64,000 nt of DNA from Streptomyces thinghirensis (GCA_021502835.1 JAKFGP010000059.1:124001-188000), one strand, 5' to 3'; shown: positions 31,112 through 40,770, counted from the first letter of the stretch. A program made the numbers and translations. The notes: generated by a model from the sequence alone, not told the origin.

Positions 31112-31420
31112 TCAGTCCTCGGCCGGTGTGCCCACCAGCTTCACGGCGATGCCGACGGTGTCCGCGACAACTGCCAGGGCGTGGGGCCGCGCCCTCGGTT
31201 GCCGCCCCGTTGACGATGTGCCTGCGGGCGTGGCCGATGCCGGGCAGCGTGTCGTACTCGGCGCACACGGCGCGATCACCAGGTTGCCCGAGCTGTGGGT
31301 GGCGACGAGGGCGGTCGGCAGCCCGGCCACTCCCCCTGGTGCCCGGAAATCCCGCGTCCTCCAAATGGAACGTCAAGAACGCGAGGTGCGCGACGGGCGC
31401 GAGGAGCTGACCGACCACCG
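31112..31420 (-). pseudogene. Truncated M20-family amidohydrolase, N-terminal part only
   Basis: Composite reading: LLAPVAHLAFLTFHLEDAGF, GLPTALVATHSSGNLVIAPC, AEYDTLPGIGHA, then HIVNGAATEGAA and AVVADTVGIAVKLVGTPAED, followed by TGA. The AEYDxLPGIGHACGHN segment is the metal-binding signature of M20D amidohydrolases; the CGH is degraded to an RRH-like reading. The family normally has about 390 residues, but nothing after GTPAE (usual continuation GGGGK) is found in any frame downstream. Unlike most genes here, this looks like a real 3' truncation, not only a frameshift. Confidence 0.6.
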
Positions 31421-31446
31421 CTCGACGACCGCACGGTCCGTACGCC

Positions 31447-31868
31447 TCACGTCCGGTACGGACCGGCCTGCCCCGGCCGGCCCGGGTGGGCGTCCGATTC
31501 GGGCACCGCACATGCGGGGGTCCCGCCGGGCAGCCGTTCACGGTTGTCGGCGACGAGCCGGTAGGACGCCGGCTGCCGCCCAACGCACGGGCGGCGAAGG
31601 TGAGCACCGCTCCGACGATGCGCCATCCGCCCCCGGCACTCATCAGGAGCTTCGCCACAGCCTGCGCGCCGCCGTGGACGGCCGCCGTGGGTGTCACCCA
31701 CAGCACCTCCCGCTGGGCACGCTCCTGGGGCACGCCCAGGACCGCGAGGTCGGCCCGCTGCCAGGGGGTGGTCTCGCAGCCAGGACGTACCCACCGCTCG
31801 ATCACACGCACCGCCGCGGTGCAGAAGCCGCAGTCTCCGTCGAAGACAAGCACTGGACGAGTTCGCAT
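31447..31868 (-). CDS. Thiol-disulfide oxidoreductase-like DCC family (DUF393) protein
   Basis: About 140 residues starting MRTRPVLVFDGDCGFCTAAV, which carries the family motif DxxCxxC as DGDCGFCT. It continues RVIERWVRPG, WQRADLAVLGVPQERAQREV, LWVTPTAAVHGGAQAVAKLL and WRIVGAVLTF, and a frameshifted C-terminus VVYRLVADNRERLPGGT. ATG start at 31868. The family is predicted to have redox activity through the CxxC pair; physiological partner unknown. It ends just before the truncated amidohydrolase in the same direction. Confidence 0.8.
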
Positions 31869-32127
31869 GCGTCCATCGTGCCCGAGGTCGGCGGGCCGAT
31901 CGTCTCCTCGCCGAACGGTGGTGACGCGAGAAGACGGTCCACGAGTCGTGCGCGATCACCGACACGCCCCCCCGGGGCCCGTATAAAGGCCCCGGCCGGT
32001 GAGCCGGACGACCGTGCCATCGGCCGGGCTCGGTGTCGCGGCACGTCTTCCCGTGGTCCGCGCGGTGAGCCACGGCGCTCCGGACAGGACGAGTGCCGCG
32101 ACGGCGGGGCGAGCGCGCGGGGCCCTG

Positions 32128-32700
32128 TCAGCGGACGACGTCGAAGACGTTCTTCTGCAGCCCGTTGGCGTAGGCCTCGTGCTCAACGAGCTTCAGCTTC
32201 TGCGTGTCCTTGTCGGTGGCGCTGAAGAGCCGCTTGCCCGCCCCGAGCAGCAGCGGGAAGACGATCAGGTGGTAACGGTCGATCAGGCAGGCGTCCGAAA
32301 GGGCCCGGTTCAGGGAGGCACTGCCGTGGACGATGATGGGGCCGCCCTCGGTCTCCTTCAGCGCGGCGACCTCGTCGAGGGTGCGCAGGATCGTCGTCTC
32401 GCCCCAGTTCGTTACCAGGTCGTCCTCGGTGAGGGTGGTGGAGACGACGTACTTCGGCATCAGCTTGTAGTCGGCGAAGTCCTCCATGTCGGGCCACACC
32501 GGGCTGAACGCCTCGTAGCTGGTCCGGCCCATCAGGATCGCGGCAGCTTCCTTCTGTTCCCGGCCCTTGATCTCGAAGGCCTCGGGGAGGAACTCGACGT
32601 CCTTGAAGGTCCACCCGGAGTTCCTGTAACCGGGCTCGCCTCCCGGGGCCTCCACGACGCCGTCGAGCGATATGAAGGCGGTGCTGATCAGGATGCGCAT
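32128..32700 (-). CDS. Dihydrofolate reductase family (RibD C-terminal-like) protein, intact
   Basis: One uninterrupted frame of 190 residues, one of the few intact genes in this region. N-terminus MRILISTAFISLDGVVEAPG is the typical start of stand-alone RibD C-terminal-like reductases. ILMGRTSYEAFSPVWPD and the NADPH-loop-like GGPIIVHGSASLNRAL are seen, and it ends LIVFPLLLGAGKRLF and then ANGLQKNVFDVVR. Family members bind NADPH; the substrate of this group is usually unknown. It is transcribed leftward and separated by 260 bases from the DCC gene. Confidence 0.85.
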   Translation of the reverse strand: MRILISTAFISLDGVVEAPGGEPGYRNSGWTFKDVEFLPEAFEIKGREQKEAAAILMGRTSYEAFSPVWPDMEDFADYKLMPKYVVSTTLTEDDLVTNWGETTILRTLDEVAALKETEGGPIIVHGSASLNRALSDACLIDRYHLIVFPLLLGAGKRLFSATDKDTQKLKLVEHEAYANGLQKNVFDVVR

Positions 32701-32793
32701 CTCGGTTCCTCGATGTCTCGTGTCTGGGTCTCAGCGGGTGCGGCCGGTGCACGTTTCGACCAACCTGGCGGCTGCGGTGCACCAATCACGCTC

Positions 32794-33200
32794 TATGACT
32801 GGGCATCATGGAGAAACTCATCGGTCGTCGCCAGCCCTTTCCGACAGCCTCGACCATCTGGATCACCTCGGCGTGTCGGACCATGGTTGCTGGGGTGGCA
32901 CGTCGGAGGTCGAGACGATCCGTGTCGACGGGTCAGGCCGGGGCGTCCGGAATGACCGGACGGCGGTTCTCCCACCAGTCGCCCTGGGCCTCTTCCCACC
33001 TGGCGGTCGGACCCGGGGTGCCAGTCCTGCTGTGCTTCCGGCACCTGTTCCAGAACCCGAACCGCCTCGCACAGCCGCGACCCGAGCTTGTCGTCGACCA
33101 GCGTGTCCGACTGCCGAAGCTCGGCAAGAACATGGTGAACCTGCGCTTCGGTGAGGCCCTGGTCGACTGCTACTTGCGTTCAACCGGCGACGATGTCGGC
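32794..33200 (-). CDS. Hypothetical small protein, minus strand
   Basis: Composite of two frames gives LTEAQVHHVLAELRQSDTLV, then SRLCEAVRVLEQVPEAQQDW, and a C-terminal tail of low complexity. The first part looks like a genuine helical coding sequence. No family is recognised and the start codon is uncertain. It lies between the divergent-looking RibD-like gene and the AraC regulator, all on the minus strand. Confidence 0.35.
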
Positions 33201-33275
33201 ATCGTTCATCTTGTCGAACCACCCCGGCCCGGTCCTCCCTCGTATCACCCTCATCCCCTGATGGAAGAGAAGGTG

Positions 33276-34123
33276 TCAGGTCCGCGAAGAGGTCGGCCAC
33301 GCGACGTCATCGATGGCGAGCCACGGCGCGGCGGCCAGGCCGGTGGGTGTCATCCCGGTGAACGCCGCGACCTCGCGGTGGAGGTGGGCCTGGTCGGCGT
33401 AGCCGCCTGCGGCCGCCACCCGGGCGGCGGCGTTGTCCGCCGCGAGGAGATGGGCGGCGTGGTCGAAGCGCACCAGCCGGGCGGCGCGCTTGGGGGTGAG
33501 GCCGATCTGGGACCGGAAGCGGGACCACAGGCGCTTGCGGCTCCATCCCAGCTCGCTCGCCAGACTGTCGACGCGCACCCGTCCCCGGCTGGTGAGCATC
33601 AGCCGCCAGGCGGCGGCCACCTCCGGATCAAGCGACGGGCGGGTGTTCAGTCGTCGGCCAAGGGCATCCGCTGTGATCATGAACCGTTCGTCCCACGACG
33701 CGGCGGCCCGCAGCCTGTCCTCGGCTCGCCCGGCGTCGCGGCCCCACACATCCTCCAGGGAGACCACCCTCCCGCTGAGGTCGGTCGATGCGCCGAGCAC
33801 CGCAGCTGCCAGAACCGGCGACAACCGGATCTGGAGGCACTCGATCCCCCGGCCGCCCGTCCTCCGAGTCGAAGATCGCCCGGTGCCAGGCCAACGACCG
33901 TGCTGCCGCATTCGCGCCGACCGGGGGCGTCGTGGACAAGGCTGCCTCCGTCGCTCAGGTCCACGAACAGAGTGACCGAGGGATGCGCGACCATGGCGAT
34001 CTGCACGCGCTCCGGAGCACGTTGGCGGAATCCAGCCATGCTGACCCCCGGCAGCCGGGCCGACCGCCGGGGCACGGCGACTTCCACCGATCTCCAGTCA
34101 GGTGGTGCTTCGATGGGCTTCAC
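33276..34123 (-). CDS. AraC-family transcriptional regulator
   Basis: About 280 residues. The N-terminal domain (SVEVAVPRRSARLPGVSMAG, ERVQIAMVAHPSVTLFVDLS, CLQIRLSPVLAAAVLGAS) resembles the ligand-binding half of AraC regulators related to DUF6597-type domains. The C-terminal double helix-turn-helix reads VRVDSLASELGWSRKRLWSR, then FRSQIGLTPKRAARLVRFDH, and AAAGGYADQAHLHREVAAFT. Start is the GTG at 34123. One indel near 33850 breaks the frame. It directly follows an alpha/beta hydrolase gene (stop 34150) in the same direction, so the two probably form an operon. Confidence 0.85.
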
Positions 34124-34149
34124 GACACCAGGCTAGGCGGCGGTGGGTG

Positions 34150-34961
34150 TCAGTGGCCCGTCGCCGCGAAATCCAGCAGCAACGACCCGGTTGCCTCCGG
34201 CGCTTCGAGCATGGGGAAGTGCCCGACGTCGGGCAGGTGCTCGACTCGCGCGTTCGGCACCGTGTCGTAGTGATGAGCCGACGACGGATCCCAGCGCCGG
34301 TCGGCAGCACCAAAGATCACCAGAACTGGGACGTCGAGTGCTGTGAGGCGCGCGGGTACGGTCCTCTCGGCGATGTACGCGCCGTTCTGGCGCAGCACCG
34401 CCCTGAACGTGCGGTAGTCGATGCCCCCGTACCTCGCTGATCAGGTCGTCCGGGACGTCCACCGGGCGGTTGCACACCGCGGTCACCCCCGGCGGAGCAT
34501 CACGTCGGAACGGACTCGCCAAAGCAGCGGGCCGAGCGGCGGGGGAGATCAGGGCCCGAAGGAGGGTGGGCTGCGGGAGGAGCGCATCGGGACTCGGGCC
34601 ACTGCTGATCAGTGCGAGGGAGCCCACCAGGTCCGGGCGCTGCTCGGCGAGGGCCGTGGCGATGTATCCGCCGCTGGAGTGCCCGGCCACGGTGACCGAA
34701 CGAAGGCCGAGCTCATCGAGCGCCGCGGCCAGGCCGGCTGCCTGCTCAGGCACCTCGTACGACGGCGCGGGCGGTGAGTGACCGTGGCCCGGGAGGTCGA
34801 TCCGGATGACGTGATACCGGCCGGCCAGCGCCGGCACTACCGGGCCCCAGGAACTGCCCGAGGCCCCCGATCCGTGGATGAGCACCAACGGTGGCGCTTC
34901 TCGCGGGCCGTCGTGGACCACGTGCATCCCGTGCAAATGCTTGACGTCGTCGGTGCCCATA
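34150..34961 (-). CDS. Alpha/beta-fold hydrolase
   Basis: About 270 residues: HGMHVVHDGPREAPPLVLIH with the oxyanion motif in LIHGSGASG, YHVIRIDLPGHGHSP, and SVTVAGHSSGGYIATALAEQ with the nucleophile in GHSSG. DVPVLVIFGAADRRWDPSSA holds the acid and LPDVGHFPMLEAPE the histidine. All three catalytic elements are present, with one indel near 34430. The ATG at 34961 is preferred over a TTG at 35002. It sits 26 bases upstream of the AraC regulator. The substrate is not deducible. Confidence 0.85.
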
Positions 34962-35187
34962 CACGGAAGGATGTCCGGGCTGCCGCCCTCAGTCTTGTAC
35001 AAATGTCGTCACGGGCTGGCAATCGCCGGGCCTTCGAACCGCTTGGCGCTCCTACAGGCCGACGAGTGCCCGCTGTACCAGCCGCACCGCGACACGACGA
35101 CGACTGCGGGCGGACCACCGTGCGGCCCAAGTGCGTGGTGTTGGTCTAGCGCACACTCCGGCTGAGGTCGCTCTTCTCGGCGCTCCG

Positions 35188-35600
35188 TCAGCGGTTCAGA
35201 GTCGGCTCCTGGTCAGGGAGGTGGTCGTCGCCACGGGGCGCGCGGTCCTCCTCCGGAGCCGCTGTCGAGATCGGCGGGATGTGACGCAGTAGCGTCATCA
35301 CCAATGCCGCGATCACCAGAGCGAATCCCGCGTTCACCGTGGCGGCAACCTGAAGACCCGAGGTGAACCCCTCACGGGCGACGGTGATCAGTTCCGTGCC
35401 GTTCGGCAGACGTTCGGCCGCCGCCAGTGCCGCGCCGAGCGTGTCCCGTGCCTGTGGCGGGGCGTCGCGGGGATGCCTGCGCGGTAGACCGCAACCGCGA
35501 CACTGCCGGTGACGGCGATACCCAGCGCCAGCCCCAGGTCGTACGCCGGCTGACCGGTCGCCGCCGCTGCTCCGGCCTTCTCCGGCGCTCGGCGCACGGC
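35188..35600 (-). pseudogene. C-terminal fragment of an MFS drug transporter (EmrB/QacA-like)
   Basis: Reading EKAGAAAATGQPAYDLGLAL, GIAVTGSVAVAVYRAGIP, LAAAERLPNGTELITVAREG, FTSGLQVAATVNAGFALVIA and ALVMTLLRHIPP gives the last two to three membrane segments of a 14-helix MFS exporter, ending at 35188. Upstream of EKAGAAAA (about 35600) the transporter signal stops abruptly and the opposite strand carries part of an unrelated regulator. Roughly three quarters of the gene is missing, so this is a true truncation. Confidence 0.65.
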
Positions 35601-36087
35601 GCGAGGGCCTGCTCGACGAGTCGGAGATACATCTGCGGACGGTGCTGGCCCGGCACCGCGACGTCGGCCTGGACGGCGCCAACGCGCTGATCCTCGCCGA
35701 GCTCGGGTTCATCGCCGAAGCCCGGGGAGACGCGAGCACGGCATGGGGGCTGCAGCAGGAGGGGTACGCCACGGCCCGCTCGACGGGCGCCCCCGGGCGG
35801 TCGCGCTCGCCCTGGAGGGACTGGCCGCAGCCCTTGCCCTGTCAGATGCGGGGGAACCGGCGGGCCGTTCTGCTGGGCGCCGCCGCCACCCCGCGCCGCG
35901 ACCGGAGCCCCGTTGCCCCCCGGCGGAACGCGGCGACGTGGACCGCGCGACGGCACAGGCGCGGGAACTACTGGAGAGGGAGGCCTTCGAGACCGCGTTC
36001 CGCCGCGGTGAAGAGCTCGGCCCGCATGAGGCGATGGGGGTGGCGGTGGCGTCGGGTCGAGCATCGTCCACTCGCGTTGGCCCCTGA
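35600..36087 (+). pseudogene. C-terminal fragment of an AfsR/BTAD-like or LuxR-like activator
   Basis: Composite reading EGLLDESEIHLRTVLARHRD, ANALILAELGFIAEARGDAS, TAWGLQQEGYATARSTG, VALALEGLAAALALSDAGEP and then ELLEREAFETAFRRGEELGP resembles the tetratricopeptide C-terminus of large BTAD/LuxR-type activators (GAAAATRRAxGAPLPPAERxDV pattern, frame-split). No ATPase or DNA-binding domain precedes it. Its left end coincides with the broken end of the MFS fragment, suggesting one deletion or recombination joined two partial genes. Confidence 0.5.
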
Positions 36088-36174
36088 TCTCGCATGCACC
36101 GAGCACCCGACGACCACCTGATCGAGACGGCCATTCGATCATGCAAGTCCCAAGAGCAGCAGGCGAGCAGCTAC

Positions 36175-36678
36175 TTACGCGACGGGATGCTCCGGCATGG
36201 CGAGCCAGTCCGACCAGGAGACCTCGCGGCCGAGGAAGCGCGGCCGCTCGAACGGCCAGTCTGCGGCGATCCACTGCGGCACCAGCGCGTCGAGGGCCTG
36301 CTCGACCTTGTTGCCCCACCAGCTCGTCCACCACCCACCAGGAGATCTCGCCGTCGCGCCGGCCCTCTCGGGTGGGTCGATGTAGACACAGCCGAGCAGA
36401 GCTGTCTCCGCCGCGTCGAACAGCGCGTAGTTGAAGGACTGGTGTGCGGCGATCTCCTTCTCGTGCCGCAACAGGTCGGCCTGGTCGGCCTCGTAGGTCA
36501 TGGTGGCCGCGGGCCAGCCCCAGGCCGGGCCGAAGATGCTCCACAGCCGCTCGCGTGAACCCATCACAGCCGGATAGTCGAGCGGGGTGTCCGCCTCCCG
36601 GATCGGCCGCAGGTGATGGCCACCGCCCGGCAGCGGTACCAGGACGGGGTGCACGAAGTCATCGGGAAGCCAGCTCAT
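36175..36678 (-). CDS. GNAT-family N-acetyltransferase
   Basis: About 167 residues in nearly one frame: MSWLPDDFVHPVLVPLPGGG, HHLRPIREADTPLDYPAVMG, SFNYALFDAAETALLGCVYI, a short out-of-frame patch corresponding to DGEISWWVVDELVG, then VEQALDALVPQWIAADWPFE. The pattern is that of a Streptomyces acetyltransferase group in which the SWWVVDE strand replaces the usual strand 4. A pair of compensating indels near 36330-36370 explains the patch. Acceptor substrate unknown. The gene stands alone, facing the activator fragment. Confidence 0.75.
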   Translation of the reverse strand: MSWLPDDFVHPVLVPLPGGGHHLRPIREADTPLDYPAVMGSRERLWSIFGPAWGWPAATMTYEADQADLLRHEKEIAAHQSFNYALFDAAETALLGCVYIDPPERAGATARSPGGWWTSWWGNKVEQALDALVPQWIAADWPFERPRFLGREVSWSDWLAMPEHPVA

Positions 36679-36889
36679 GGCGCCCGACGGTAACTAGCAC
36701 GCGGCCGTCCGCTCCTGAATTTCGCCCGTACCGGACCTCCACGGCGAACTCACCGGCAGCCACTGAGCCTCGCGGCGTGCGCTACAACGCCCCGATCGGT
36801 CCTAGGAGTTCCACACCCGTCTCCTTCAGGAGATGGTCAACTACGAGGTCGTCGACAGCCGGCTTCCGGACACCTTCTCAATGATGGAG

Positions 36890-37864
36890 GGCCGCGCCGA
36901 CTGGGGGCGGCGGTGTCGCCGGGCAGCACCACGACATGGCCGGCGGCCACCGCATGGCCCCCGGGCACCAGCGGGGCGCACGAGGTGTCCGTCGACGAAC
37001 TGCGCGGTCCCAAAGTGGTACGCCCGACCGGCGCTTCTCCCTCACCGCGCAGGCCAAGAAGGTGAAGCTTGCCTCCGGCAAGGTAACGGTCGACGCCTGG
37101 ACGGCTCACCAACACCAGCGGTACCACGCGCGAGTTCGCCCTTGACGGCGCCTCGTTCAAGGTCCACTGCTCTGGACGGCACGGACGGTGCACAAGCCGA
37201 CCGTGCTCAGGGGCGGGGAAGCTGGTGCTCGGCGGCGGCAACCGGATGGACGTCGAATTCACCATGCCCGACGGGCCGGTGCGGGTGACCGACGGCAGCG
37301 CACCGGACGCGGGCATCGTGTACTCGCCGAACGGCAAGGGGGAATTACAGGCGGACCTGAACGGCCCCGAATTCGACCCGTACAGCTACGGCAGCCCGAA
37401 GAAGACGGAACTCCACCCCGACAGCGACTTCGACCGCGACTACAAGCTCGTCTTCGACGAGTGGCTGGGCTTCTACGACGGCAGCTTCCGGGCTGAAGCA
37501 GACCATCAACGGCCGTGTCTTCCCGGACACCCCGATGCTGATGACCAAGGAAGGTGACCTGGCCCGCACCACCTTCATCAACCGCGGGAACGAGGACCAC
37601 CCGATGCATCTGCACGGCCACCACATGCTGGTACTGAGCAAGAACGGCAAGCAGGCCTCCGGCAGCCCGATGTGGCAGGACACCGTGCTCGTCCGGCCCG
37701 GTGAGGAGGTCCAGGTCGCCTTCAAGGCCGACAACCCGGCATCTGGATGGACCACTGCCACAACTTCTGGCACAGCAAGCTCGGCATGGTCATGCACCTC
37801 GCGGCACGACAACGTCACCACGCCGTACGAGATCGGCGGCCCCGTCGGCAACAAACCCGAGTAG
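36890..37864 (+). pseudogene. Multicopper oxidase lacking cupredoxin domain 1
   Basis: The C-terminal domains are clear: NTSGTTREFALDGASFKVHA, FTMPDGPVRVTDGS, LVFDEWLGFYDGSFR, HPMHLHGHHMLVLSKNGK (type 2/3 copper ligands), and HCHNFWHSKLGM (type 1 cysteine, histidine and axial methionine). A start-of-domain-1 segment (RRFSLTAQAKKVKLASGKVT, then VDAWT) is also present. It joins directly at about 37103 to the domain 2 sequence LTNTSGTTREF. The domain 1 copper motif HWHG and its neighbour, normally 150-200 residues between these points, are absent in every frame. Without them the trinuclear centre cannot form. Real deletion or assembly collapse are both possible. Confidence 0.7.
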
Positions 37865-38290
37865 GGAGTTTCGGTGCGCCGGTCATCGGCCTGGCCGGAA
37901 GGACCCGGTACGACATCCGCTCCCGTGCAGGGCCGTCGGCCAGATTCCGGAACTGCCGGCAGATGTACTGATCGACGCCGCCGGCCTGCAACGCGGACGG
38001 CGCACCGTCCTCGCCCTCTGCGGCGAGGACCGTCCCGGACGGTGCGGCTGGCGTTACATTCTTCGCTCGAGGCGGCCGATGCCGGCCGTTGTCAGCCGTT
38101 GTCAGCCGTTGTCGGCCGTCGAGAAGAGGTGTCCGATGCCACCCGACTTCGAGCGGGTGCCATCGGAGTTCGAGCGGAGCTTGCCGTTCGCTGAGATTCG
38201 ATGACGGCGGATGTCGAGAACGTGCTACCGGCTACGTCCCAGAGGTGCCAGCAGCCGCACCGGGCGGCAGAGGAAGAAGGAGAAGCCAGC
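37865..38290. other. Intergenic region with a short tandem repeat
   Basis: About 425 bases between the oxidase fragment and the glyoxalase-fold gene. Plus-strand frames contain short plausible stretches (for example a 22-codon ORF at 38136 after GAAGAGG) but nothing recognisable. It contains the 10-base tandem repeat at 38081-38120. Confidence 0.4.
38081..38120. repeat. Four imperfect tandem copies of a 10-base unit (GTCAGCCGTT)
   Basis: Units read GCCGGCCGTT, GTCAGCCGTT, GTCAGCCGTT, GTCGGCCGTC; the middle two are identical. The array lies in non-coding DNA 16 bases before a small ORF with a ribosome site. It may be a direct-repeat binding site or simple slippage. Confidence 0.7.
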
Positions 38291-38729
38291 ATGGCGATTC
38301 AGCGGATGGACAACGTCGGCATCGTGGTCGAGGACATGGACGCGGCCATCGCGTTCTTCGTGGAACTCGGCATGGAGCTGGAGGGCCGGGCGGAGGTCGA
38401 GGGTCCCGTCGCCGACCAGTGCACCGGACTCAACGGCGTTCGTTGTGACATCGCGATGGTCCGGACCCCTGACGGCCACAGCCGGATCGAGCTGGCGAGG
38501 TACCGCGCCCGCGGCGATCAGTGCCGGGCAACGCAATCAACCGCACAACATCCTGGGCACGCACCGCGTCATGTTCACCGTCGACGACATCGAGGACACA
38601 GTCGCCCGCCTGCGCACTCACGGCGCCGAACTTGTCGGCGAGCTGGCGCGGTACGAGAACAGCTACCGGCTCTGCTACGTCCGCGGCCCCGAGGGCATCA
38701 TCGTCGGACTGGCCGAGCAACTCGGCTGA
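38291..38729 (+). CDS. VOC (glyoxalase/bleomycin-resistance fold) family protein
   Basis: About 145 residues: MAIQRMDNVGIVVEDMDAAI, AFFVELGMELEGRAEVEGPV, GVRCDIAMVRTPDGHSRIEL as the first beta-alpha-beta-beta-beta unit, then HRVMFTVDDIEDTVARLRTH, GAELVGELARYENSYRLCYV, RGPEGIIVGLAEQLG as the second. Candidate metal ligands are the glutamates in RIEL and the histidine in THRVMF. An indel near 38520 splits it. The start ATG has GGAGAAG upstream. Enzymatic role unknown. Confidence 0.85.
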
Positions 38730-38827
38730 AGGCAGGCCAGGGGACCGGTACACCCTTGAGTCGTCGGGCCGGAGCCTGGCCCGTGCTCCGCAGCCGTCCC
38801 GCTGTCCGCGATGTGGGCCTGGCTCTC

Positions 38828-39261
38828 TTACTGGTCACCTGAGTCGGCGGCGGGTGTGAGGGAGAAGACGCGGATGTGGCGGCGACTGTGTCTGACGTAG
38901 TCGTCGAAGACGGGCATGACTGCGAGGATGCGGTATAGGGCCTCGTCCTGCTGGCGAGGTGTGAGCAGGTGGGCGTGGACGGGAATGGACGTGCCCTTCC
39001 AGTCGATCACGGCACGGGGGTCGCGCAGGAGGTGGCAGGACCAGGCCGGGTGGTGGTGCCGGCCGAGTTCGTCGCCATGACCAGGAAGCTGCCGGAGGTG
39101 TCCTGGTCGGCGATCAGGGGGGTCAGGTGGGGTGTGCCGTCGCGGCGGGTCGTCCGCAGGACGGCGGTGGGAGACAGCATGCGGCTGGGCATCCACCGGT
39201 TCTTGGTGAGGCGGTGGGTCAGCAGGTCCAGCGGTGGGAGTCCGCGTTCACCCCAACGCAT
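38828..39261 (-). CDS. DUF385 (deazaflavin F420-dependent nitroreductase-like) family protein
   Basis: About 144 residues: LLTHRLTKNRWMPSRMLSPT, AVLRTTRRDGTPHLTPLIAD, SGSFLVMATN followed in the next frame by HHPAWSCHLLRDP, then VHAHLLTPRQQDEALYRILA, VMPVFDDYVRHSRRHIRVFS. The split-barrel pattern with ATNxGxxHHPAWxxNL is typical of DUF385 proteins, several of which bind F420. ATG start at 39261. Stand-alone minus-strand gene. Substrate unknown. Confidence 0.75.
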
Positions 39262-39569
39262 TCCCTGACCTGCTCAGCCCGTGCCCTCGCCTGGTTCGCC
39301 GCCACCAGCGCCCTGGCCGCGCTCGTCTTCCATTTGCGCACCCGGCGCCATCACCGCCCCATGCCCTGCGCGTTGAACTGGCCAGTACCCCCACGCAGAA
39401 TGAGTGCCGAGAAGGGGACCGCCCCGCTGTCCCATGAGACACAGCGGAGTCCGGTGACGGACGGCTTCCGGGCGGGACTCGCCGTCGAGGCGACCGGGTG
39501 GCGCCGCCGCGCATGTGCGCTCCTTCTCGTTCTGGGGCTGGAGTTGCCTGTCTCATCGGTAGGCCTCGG
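39262..39569. other. Region without assignable gene
   Basis: About 300 bases upstream of both the DUF385 gene and the YbdK-like gene. One plus-strand frame contains a hydrophobic run (CALLLVLGLELPVSSVGLGV, about 39507-39570), but it reads into the ligase region in the same frame and has no family match. It may hold the missing N-terminus of the ligase in damaged form. Confidence 0.35.
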
Positions 39570-40611
39570 TGTGTCGTCACTCGTACGGGGAAGCCCCCAG
39601 CTGGTGGGCGAGGCAGCCGGTGAACTCGGTTACCGGGTGGGCACGAGCTGACCCGCTACCAGGTGGAACTGCGCACCGACCCGCACGTCCGTCTGAAGGA
39701 AGCGGACGACCAGATCCGTTGCACGAGAACGGCGGCTGCCCGCGCCGCCGCCCGCATCGCCTGCGCATCGCCTCCACCGGCACCCCGTACTCGGCCAGGC
39801 GGCCCCCGTCCCGATCACAGGTGGCGCCCGCTACGCGCGAAGCACCGCCCACTTCCGCGCCCTGGACGACGAGCAGACCGCGTGCGCCTGCCACATCCAC
39901 GTCGGCCTGCCCGACCCCGTGCTGCCGTGCACGTCAGCAACCACCTGCGGCCCTGGCTGCCGGCCCTGATCGCGCTGAGTGCGAACTCCCGTTCCAAGAC
40001 GGCCGGGACACCGGACACGCGAGCTGGCGCACCACCACCTGGGGCGCTGGCCCGTCGCCGGCCCGTCCCCGCCACTTCGAATCACCCGCGCACTTCGACG
40101 ACCTCGTCGACACTCTTCTCGAGGCTGGAGGCGCTCATCGATCGCGGCGGCCTGTACCGGGACATCCGCCCCTCCCACCACCTGCCCACCATCGAAGTCC
40201 GCGTCGCCGACGCCGCCCTGATCCTCCGACGACACCCTTCTGCTCGCCGCCGTCGTACGCGCCCTGACCGCCACCGGCTCTCGCCGCCGTCCAAGCCGGC
40301 GACAGGCCCCGCGCCCGGCACCGGAAGTCCTGCGTGCGGCCTGCTGGCGCGCGGCACGCGACGGACTGGCCGGCCACGGCATCGACCCGCTCACCAGCCG
40401 CCTGGCAGCCCAGACCACACTGGTCGAACAGATGCTGCATACCGTCGCGTCGGCACTGCGGCAGCACGAGGACCTCGACTTCGTACGCGAGCGGTGGCAG
40501 CGCCTGCGCGCCGAAGGAACCGGTGCCGACCGCCAGCGCGCCGCCTACCGGCAGCGCTCCAGCACGCACGGCGTCGTCGACTACATCGTTCTCGCCACCT
40601 GCCCCCACTAG
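39570..40611 (+). CDS. YbdK-type carboxylate-amine ligase (glutamate-cysteine ligase 2 family), N-terminus damaged
   Basis: Composite reading: SPQLVGEAAGELGYRVGHEL, TRYQVELRTDPHV, GARYARSTAHFRALDDEQTA, CACHIHVGLPDP (active-site HIHV motif), HLRPWLPALIALSANSPFQD with SxSPF, GHASWRTTTWGRWPVAGPPP, LYRDIRPSHHLPTIEVRVAD and HEDLDFVRERWQRLRAEGTG. Family proteins ligate an amino acid to glutamate with ATP. The expected N-terminal GVEEEFLL metal-binding motif, about 40 residues before YQVEL, is not found in any frame. The gene may thus be damaged as well as frameshifted. Start is approximate. Confidence 0.75.
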
Positions 40612-40770
40612 GGCGCGTATCGAGTCGTGGTCAAGCTGCACCGGGAGCTCCCCGGCTCCCATGACCGCATGAGGCGGCTCCGTTGGTGGTGACCATCCAC
40701 CTGTGCTGCGGTTGATACCCCGGGGGTACGCGGTACGGATCGCTGCCGGACGAGCAGAGGGAGCAGGGCC

